Below, one piece after another: positions 59,084 to 64,000 of a stretch of 64,000 nt of DNA. Every line of letters begins with the position of its first letter. Positions within the stretch are counted from its first letter, which is position 1. Below the pieces are notes generated by a model that was given only the letters and a program-made list of their open reading frames with translations, did not search any database and was not told where the DNA came from. A program made the position numbers and the translations under genes. The stretch comes from an uncultured Desulfobacter sp. (GTDB lineage: Bacteria > Desulfobacterota > Desulfobacteria > Desulfobacterales > Desulfobacteraceae), in the NCBI RefSeq assembly GCF_963677125.1, contig NZ_OY781882.1, positions 3,666,501 to 3,730,500 of the forward strand, given 5' to 3'.

Positions 59084-60430
59084 TTATTTTAGCATCTTTT
59101 TCAATTGAGAAATACGCGCCAGATCCTGTTGCGAGCGCACACAGGGAAACAGACTGTTGTTGGTCAGCGCCGGATGGGCAGTGATATCAAAACGGGCATT
59201 TTTTACGGCATCCGCCCACATGGGGGTATGGGGAATGGGGGTGTAATAGGCCAGGACCGGGGTTACGCCTAAACGTTTCACCAGGGTGATGGAGTCGCCC
59301 ACCTCATCAAGGTTCTGGCCAGGCAGTCCGCACAACAGGTAAGCGCCCAACTGGTCCGTGGCAAACCCTGCTGCGCGCAGGTTCTCCACGGCCGTAAAAA
59401 ATTCATCCTGTTTCACTTTAATGTCGTGGCGATGACTTGAGAAATCTGTGGTTTCAAGCCCAAGACGGATAGTTTTAAAACCTGCTTTGAACATCAGATC
59501 CGCAGCTTTTGCTGAAACTTCTTTTATGTGCAGGGCATTGGGGGTGTGGAAAAAGATGTCCATTTTCTCATCAATAATGCGTTCAAGCAGGGGGAAGGCA
59601 TATTTTTCCGGATTGATCAGCAGCGCATCATCGTAAAAGGCAAAATTTTTCACCTGAAAATGGATGTGCCAGTGGTAGATTTCCTGAAAAACATTTTCCG
59701 GGGAGCGCCGTCGAAATCGTGGTTCAAGAAAGGACGAAGCGCAGTATTCACAGGAAAAGGGACACCCCCGGGAGGTCATAATCGGCGCATAGGCCATGGT
59801 GTCCTGGAGATCCAGGGCGGCAAAAGGGGAGGCGTCAAGGTCTGCCGGGGCAGGTATGTCATTCAGGGTAAACCCGGTGTAGGTTCTAACCAGGTCTGCA
59901 AGAACTGGTTCTGCCGGACCGGTGATGACATGGTCCGCCCCGGAATGTTTTCGGGCATGGGCTTCACAAAGCGTTGCGTAAATACCGCCCAACACCACGG
60001 GTACGCCAGGAAAAACCTTTTTGAGCAGGGTAATGGTTTCAGCCACACCTGTAGCCCAATAGGTCATAAGTGAGGTGACTAGAATCAGGTCAGGCCGATC
60101 CATTGACAAAAGATCCTGTTCAACCCACTCTTTTAAAGCCCCGTACCGGGTAAAATTTGCATTGGCCGTTCCCAAATGAGGTTCAAGCGCTTCGGGCAAA
60201 GGGATCCGGGTTTTCTCAAAGGGCCCCCTGCCGTCCCAATACACCTTGACACGATTGGTTTTCCTGGGGTGAAACCGATTCATGCAGTCCAGAAATGAAA
60301 CCCGCACATGATTCTGGCGCAGAATGGCGGCAATGGTAAAAAGGCCTAAGGGCCGGGCCCAGAAATCAAAGGCGGCAAAATCATGGACCCAGGGATTAAC
60401 GCAGAGAATATGTGGTGAATCAGTTTTCAA
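59084..60430 (-). CDS. B12-binding-domain radical SAM protein
   Basis: The 448-residue protein begins with a cobalamin-binding-like Rossmann region (ILCVNPWVHDFAAFDFWARP, GGIYATLCEAHARKHSGADH), followed by the [4Fe-4S] motif C223-PFS-C227-EY-C230 and the TIM-barrel segments FAFYDDALLINPEKY and KTIRLGLETTDFSSHRHD. Close relatives include enzymes acting on tetrapyrroles, lipids and RNA, so the substrate is open. It overlaps the ahbB stop by 11 bp. AhbC and AhbD, the radical SAM enzymes of the sirohaem pathway, lack the B12 domain, so this is unlikely to be either. Confidence 0.85.
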   Translation of the reverse strand: MKTDSPHILCVNPWVHDFAAFDFWARPLGLFTIAAILRQNHVRVSFLDCMNRFHPRKTNRVKVYWDGRGPFEKTRIPLPEALEPHLGTANANFTRYGALKEWVEQDLLSMDRPDLILVTSLMTYWATGVAETITLLKKVFPGVPVVLGGIYATLCEAHARKHSGADHVITGPAEPVLADLVRTYTGFTLNDIPAPADLDASPFAALDLQDTMAYAPIMTSRGCPFSCEYCASSFLEPRFRRRSPENVFQEIYHWHIHFQVKNFAFYDDALLINPEKYAFPLLERIIDEKMDIFFHTPNALHIKEVSAKAADLMFKAGFKTIRLGLETTDFSSHRHDIKVKQDEFFTAVENLRAAGFATDQLGAYLLCGLPGQNLDEVGDSITLVKRLGVTPVLAYYTPIPHTPMWADAVKNARFDITAHPALTNNSLFPCVRSQQDLARISQLKKMLK

Positions 60431-60899
60431 AATACTGCATGGAGGTCTTTTTCAACTCCCGGCGGGAAAACAGCAAAGTATAATCTTTTTCACCTGTGGC
60501 TTTGGAAACCTTTGCCGCAATGGCAAAGCATTCCTCCTCAGTTGATCCGTGAACCATGGTGTACAGATTCTTATCCCACCCGGGTGCAGGGTCTCTTCGA
60601 TAACAATGGGTGATCTCACGAAAGGAGGCCATGATGCTGCCTACCTCTTCCACACGTTCCTCAGGCACTTTCCAGGCCACCATGGCATTGGCCTTGAATC
60701 CTGATTTCTGATGCTTGAGGGTGGCGCCGAACCGTCGGATCATGTTTCTGTCATGAAGACCGGACAGCACTTCAAGAAATTCTTCTTCAGAAATGCCGAT
60801 CTGTTCTGCCATTTCAAGATAGGGGCGCTTGCAGACCGGGATATCGGTCTGCAGCAGTGAAATTACTTTTTTTTCCAAGTCTGTGAGGGATGTTGTCAT
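60420..60899 (-). CDS. ahbB: Sirohaem decarboxylase subunit (AhbB-like, Lrp/AsnC fold)
   Basis: The 159-residue protein has an N-terminal Lrp/AsnC helix-turn-helix (LTDLEKKVISLLQTDIPVCK, YLEMAEQIGISEEEFLEVL) and the C-terminal region IRRFGATLKHQKSGFKANAM, REITHCYRRDPAPGWDKNL, which matches AhbA/AhbB sirohaem decarboxylase subunits rather than amino-acid-sensing Lrp. Together with AhbA it decarboxylates sirohaem to didecarboxysirohaem in the alternative haem route of sulfate reducers. AhbA is not in this window. It is 25 bp after mtnA. Confidence 0.82.
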   Translation of the reverse strand: MTTSLTDLEKKVISLLQTDIPVCKRPYLEMAEQIGISEEEFLEVLSGLHDRNMIRRFGATLKHQKSGFKANAMVAWKVPEERVEEVGSIMASFREITHCYRRDPAPGWDKNLYTMVHGSTEEECFAIAAKVSKATGEKDYTLLFSRRELKKTSMQYFEN

Positions 60900-60924
60900 A
60901 AACTGATTTCCAAAAGCCTTTTAT

Positions 60925-62031
60925 CTAAATTTTTTTATCTGGGAACAATGCCATAATCTCATCTTCAGAGGCTCCGCAGATACCGCGCTCGGTGATGAAA
61001 CCTGTTACAAGACGGGCCGGGGTTACATCAAATGCGTGGTTGGCCGCAGGGCTGTTTTCAGGCGGCACCAGGACAGATGAAATTTTTCCTTCGGAAAATC
61101 CCTGTACATATTTAATCTCGTCCGGGTCCCGTTCTTCAATGGGAATATCTTTTACGCCATCGGTAATGGTCCAATCAAAGGTGGAAGAGGGAAGCGCCAC
61201 ATAAAAGGGCACATCGTTGTCCCGGGCAGCCAGCGCCTTGAGATAGGTGCCGATTTTATTGGCCACATCACCGGCCCGGGTGGTGCGGTCGGTGCCGACA
61301 ATGACCAGATCCACCATGCCGTGCTGCATCAGATGCCCCCCGGCGTTATCCGTGATCACGGTATGCCGGATGCCGTGTTTGCCAAGTTCCCAGGCGGTCA
61401 GGCGTGATCCCTGGTTCAAGGGGCGTGTTTCATCCACCCAAACATGAATATCAATGTCTGCATCAAAAGCGGTGTACATGGGCGCTGTGGCCGTACCGTA
61501 CTCAATGCAGGCAAGCCACCCGGCATTGCAGTGGGTCAAAATGTTTACGGGCTCACCCTGTTTCTTCTCAGCAATCTCTTTGATGATGGACAGGCCAAAT
61601 TCACCGATTTTTTGGCAGTTCACCGCCTCTTCTTCCACGATCTCTAAAGCCTCTTTCAAGGCAACTTCCACCCGGGCATCATATTCGGATGCGTTAAGGG
61701 CTTTTTCCATGACCCGATCCACAGCCCAGGCCAGATTGGTGGCGGTGGGGCGGGCATCACGAAGGCGGCCACATTCACGTTTGAACCATGCATCATCCGC
61801 ACCCTTATTACCCTGCTGCACCAAAATAACATACACCCCCAACGCCCCTGTGGCACCAATCAACGGGGCGCCTCGAACATACATCTCCTTGATGGCATGG
61901 ATCACCAGATCATTGGTTGTCAAATCCTGAACAATCAGTTCATGGGGCAGGCGTCTCTGGTCTATGACCTTTACAGTTTGTGACTCATTATCAAACCAGA
62001 TGGGCCGCATCTGTTTTCCATCCACATTCAT
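60925..62031 (-). CDS. mtnA: S-methyl-5-thioribose-1-phosphate isomerase
   Basis: The 368-residue protein has MtnA signatures: MYVRGAPLIGATGALGVYVI, the catalytic-cysteine segment LTHCNAGWLACIEYGTATA, EVWVDETRP-type VWVDETRPLNQGSRLTAWEL, and the Asp loop VIVGTDRTTRAGDVANKIGT. It isomerises MTR-1-P in methionine salvage. The other salvage genes are not here. A family 2 repeat lies 38 bp upstream in the same orientation. Confidence 0.94.
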   Translation of the reverse strand: MNVDGKQMRPIWFDNESQTVKVIDQRRLPHELIVQDLTTNDLVIHAIKEMYVRGAPLIGATGALGVYVILVQQGNKGADDAWFKRECGRLRDARPTATNLAWAVDRVMEKALNASEYDARVEVALKEALEIVEEEAVNCQKIGEFGLSIIKEIAEKKQGEPVNILTHCNAGWLACIEYGTATAPMYTAFDADIDIHVWVDETRPLNQGSRLTAWELGKHGIRHTVITDNAGGHLMQHGMVDLVIVGTDRTTRAGDVANKIGTYLKALAARDNDVPFYVALPSSTFDWTITDGVKDIPIEERDPDEIKYVQGFSEGKISSVLVPPENSPAANHAFDVTPARLVTGFITERGICGASEDEIMALFPDKKI

Positions 62032-62068
62032 GGCATGTTTCCTTTAGAATTTTCACTTCTTAATTCTA

Positions 62069-62160
62069 TTTTATAAAAAAGTCTGGGTAAGTTACTCAGA
62101 TCTCTCAAACTTTGTTGTGGGCAACGCCTGGATATAAACCCAGTCAACCCAGGGCTGTTA
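62069..62160 (-). repeat. Repeat family 2, copy 5
   Basis: Read on the minus strand, it opens TAACAGCCCTGGGTTGACTG, shares core CCCACAACAAA, and has the hairpin CTGAGTAA with TTACCCAG (matching copy 1), then ACTTTTTTATAAAA. It lies just upstream of mtnA in the mtnA orientation, as copies 1 and 2 do relative to lon. Confidence 0.72.
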
Positions 62161-62721
62161 TACCAGATCAAGCGGTTAATTTGTACAAATTAAAGCCCAA
62201 ACCGAATCCGGAATCAAGCTGCAATGACATTTTAACCAAATGAAAATGTTGTTCAGCAGAGCCTTAACCTTAAATTATCATCAGATCTTAAGCCCTACCG
62301 ATATCTTGTTGCCGAATTTCGAAGGCGCCAATCAAAAACAAAAAAAGTGTTGACTTTGCTACCCAAAAAGAAAGGAAAAAGCACCATTTTACACCACAAG
62401 TAACACATTTATTAGCTTATCCTAATTCAAATTTCACTAACCATTTTTTCATTCTTTAAATATCAACATAACGTATTGATATAATAAATATTTTAGCCCT
62501 AACACCCCCAATTACGATTTTTTGCCGCATTGACATAAACATAGGTTTAAATACTATCGTAAAGCTAACTTTATTTTTACATTTAATTCTTCTAAACTTT
62601 ATTCAAGGATTCTTTCCAGGAAGATTTGACACAGGCAGTAAAAATAGATAAACAAAGATATTGTACTCATATTATCCTTTAGCACTATAAAGGTATTCAA
62701 CGCAAAAAACAGGAGGGGAAA
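62161..62721. other. AT-rich intergenic region
   Basis: These 561 bp are strongly AT-rich in contrast to the genes on the left and hold no convincing open frame. Apart from the promoter called separately, I see only short A- and T-runs and no repeat. Confidence 0.5.
62530..62557 (+). promoter_or_regulatory. Candidate sigma-70 promoter for the cohesin/dockerin gene
   Basis: TTGACA (62530-62535) is followed after 16 bp by TACTAT (62552-62557), in an AT-rich setting. Transcription would start near 62565 and give a leader of about 155 nt before the ATG at 62722. Confidence 0.5.
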
Positions 62722-63447
62722 ATGATCAAAGAAAAAAGCAAGTTTAAAAAATCATTGCTGGCATTGCCGATTCTGATTTTTTTAATGTGCGGTTCTGCTT
62801 TTGCTCAAGTTTCGGTATATGCTGAGGGTGCCTACACCGACACCGACCTGGTGGTTTACATTTATGCAGACATTTCTACTAGCTCCGAAAATGAAGCACT
62901 GTTGAGCTATGGCGTAACTCTTGAATACAACCCGGTTAATCTTGGCAATCCAGTGGCGACAAAAAATTCTGCGGACTGGTATTTTGGCGATAAAGATGAT
63001 CCCTATCCCACACCAAATGCAGAACCGGACACCAACACCGCCGGGAAAGTTATTATTGTTGGCGGAAAGCTTGATTCTTCACCACCCATTGAAGGCGTTT
63101 CTGGAGATCGAGTTCTGCTGGCCACAGTAACCTTTGACCGTTTAACAACAGAACTTCCCAGCGCAGAACTGTATTTAGGAAAAGGGGATGCCTATGCTAA
63201 TTTTGTCCAGATTAATGGTACAGACCTTGATCAGACACTTGCCGGGACAGAGGAAAACGGGACTATTGGCCAAGTTAATATTTTCCAGCGGGGAGATGCA
63301 AATGGCGATGGCGTAGTAAATGTCAATGATCTAAGAGCATTACGCATAGCATTGAGTGATCCGGATGCGGCACCTTGTTACGTAGATTGTAATGGTGATG
63401 GTGTTGTTAATGTAAACGATCTAAGGTGCATAAAATTATCACTGTAA
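62722..63447 (+). CDS. Secreted cohesin-like/dockerin protein
   Basis: The 241-residue protein has a signal peptide (KSLLALPILIFLMCGSAFAQ), a strand-rich cohesin-like domain (residues about 30-180: VSVYAEGAYTDTDLVVYIYA, YGVTLEYNPVNLG, RVLLATVTFDRL), and a C-terminal type I dockerin with two calcium F-hand repeats beginning at D192 (DANGDGVVNVNDL) and D222 (DCNGDGVVNVNDL). Cysteines at 219, 223 and 236 are extra. Cohesin and dockerin bind each other in cellulosomes; having both in one chain suggests self-assembly outside the cell. The start has AGGAGGGGAAA before ATG. Composition is AT-rich compared with the genes before it. Confidence 0.85.
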   Translation: MIKEKSKFKKSLLALPILIFLMCGSAFAQVSVYAEGAYTDTDLVVYIYADISTSSENEALLSYGVTLEYNPVNLGNPVATKNSADWYFGDKDDPYPTPNAEPDTNTAGKVIIVGGKLDSSPPIEGVSGDRVLLATVTFDRLTTELPSAELYLGKGDAYANFVQINGTDLDQTLAGTEENGTIGQVNIFQRGDANGDGVVNVNDLRALRIALSDPDAAPCYVDCNGDGVVNVNDLRCIKLSL

Positions 63448-63500
63448 TCTAAGTTATATTAGCAAAAACTAATTATTATTTAAACCAGTTAAGGAGAAAA

Positions 63501-64000
63501 ATGAAAAAGCTATCAGTAACAACTATCTTAATCTTATGTTTTGGAATAATAACTTGTTTAACAAGTGTTGCCAGTGCAAACCTTGTCTCAATAGTCTTTG
63601 ATGATATTTACGAATCAGGAATTAAAGTACGTTCAATTCAGTTTGATTTTATCGCTGACGTATATCCTTTTCTTTCTGACGATAATGATCTGTGGGCGGA
63701 AGCAGATTTCACGACTTCTAAAGGCGAAGCAATAACTTGGAACAATACAGTGAGTAATAATTGGAGTGTGGAAGAAGGGGCTATAGATTATGACTCAGAA
63801 ACCGGCATTACAAGAGCTACAGGCGGAGTAATCTATTACTTTGGCAGCAGTGAAAATGACGGTTACGCTTTGCATGATGGAATAGTGGGCACCTACGAAT
63901 CTTCAGTTGAATTTTCTGTGGATTTGGATTCAATCCAAGTTTTTAAATGGGATGACACTGCTAATTCAATTGCTTTTACCGTTTCCGAAAGTTACTCAGG
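63501..64000 (+). CDS. Secreted protein, unknown function (partial, runs off the window)
   Basis: ATG 63501 follows TTAAGGAGAAAA and starts a frame open to the right edge (166 codons). It opens with a signal peptide (VTTILILCFGIITCLTSVASA, cleavage near residue 28), then a polar, tryptophan- and aspartate-rich, strand-type chain with VSIVFDDIYESGIKVRSIQF, ITWNNTVSNNWSVEEG and YYFGSSENDGYALHD. It follows the cohesin/dockerin gene by 53 bp and may be its partner; a dockerin or anchor may lie beyond the edge. Confidence 0.7.
   Translation, partial: MKKLSVTTILILCFGIITCLTSVASANLVSIVFDDIYESGIKVRSIQFDFIADVYPFLSDDNDLWAEADFTTSKGEAITWNNTVSNNWSVEEGAIDYDSETGITRATGGVIYYFGSSENDGYALHDGIVGTYESSVEFSVDLDSIQVFKWDDTANSIAFTVSESYS

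Overview
The window looks like chromosome of an anaerobic, sulfate-reducing deltaproteobacterium, most likely a member of the Desulfobacteraceae or a close relative. This is inferred from gene content: a siroheme-decarboxylase (AhbB-type) subunit, a CbiK-type chelatase, an NrfD-family membrane quinone-interaction protein resembling QrcD, a CGGC protein, several radical-SAM enzymes and a cohesin/dockerin protein. Composition is moderate in G+C except for AT-rich stretches near 46.9-48.9 kb and 62.1-64 kb. I see no rRNA, tRNA, CRISPR array, prophage or intact transposase.

Layout. 0-6.6 kb (+): the tail of an HlyD-like adaptor, a PqqD/M50-protease/HlyD hybrid, a short SecA-like ATPase, a second HlyD adaptor and a TolC-like channel, which together look like a dedicated export system. 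20.6-6.5 kb (-): a nearly unbroken run of 14 genes: slipin, FecCD-type permease, ATPase, binding protein, TonB-dependent receptor, a radical SAM enzyme fused to half a periplasmic-binding-protein fold, a methyltransferase, and a DUF3450-TtpC-ExbB-ExbD-TonB-TPR energising module. A CbiK-type chelatase is divergent from its upstream end. 21.9-29.2 kb: mixed housekeeping and membrane genes (TerC, SLC13 transporter, CGGC protein, lipoprotein, VanZ, YjgA, exonuclease). 29.4-37.5 kb: dehydratase, thiolase, methyltransferase, HD protein, prfB with a programmed frameshift, lnt and a hybrid histidine kinase. 37.6-45.8 kb (+): Hsp20, Lon, RlpA, GmhB, RecD2 and a DUF945 protein. 45.9-55.4 kb: a DNA-binding/PBP regulator, two lipoproteins, a graveyard of decayed genes, a large MalT/SARP-type activator and the NrfD protein. 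55.2-62 kb (-): a TolC remnant, znuA-znuC-znuB-zur, and an mtnA-ahbB-radical SAM-DUF1178 operon. 62.2-64 kb (+): AT-rich region with a cohesin/dockerin secreted protein and the start of another secreted protein.

Between genes there are two dispersed palindromic repeat families. Family 1 (about 118 bp, three copies) always starts 6-10 bp after a stop codon in the same orientation as that gene, and its internal stems differ between copies yet keep pairing. Family 2 (about 95 bp, five copies plus a fragment) shares a core CCCACAACAAA and a 3' hairpin. Together with the radical SAM-binding-protein fusion inside the TonB cluster and the SecA-like/M50 export operon, these are the observations most worth following up.
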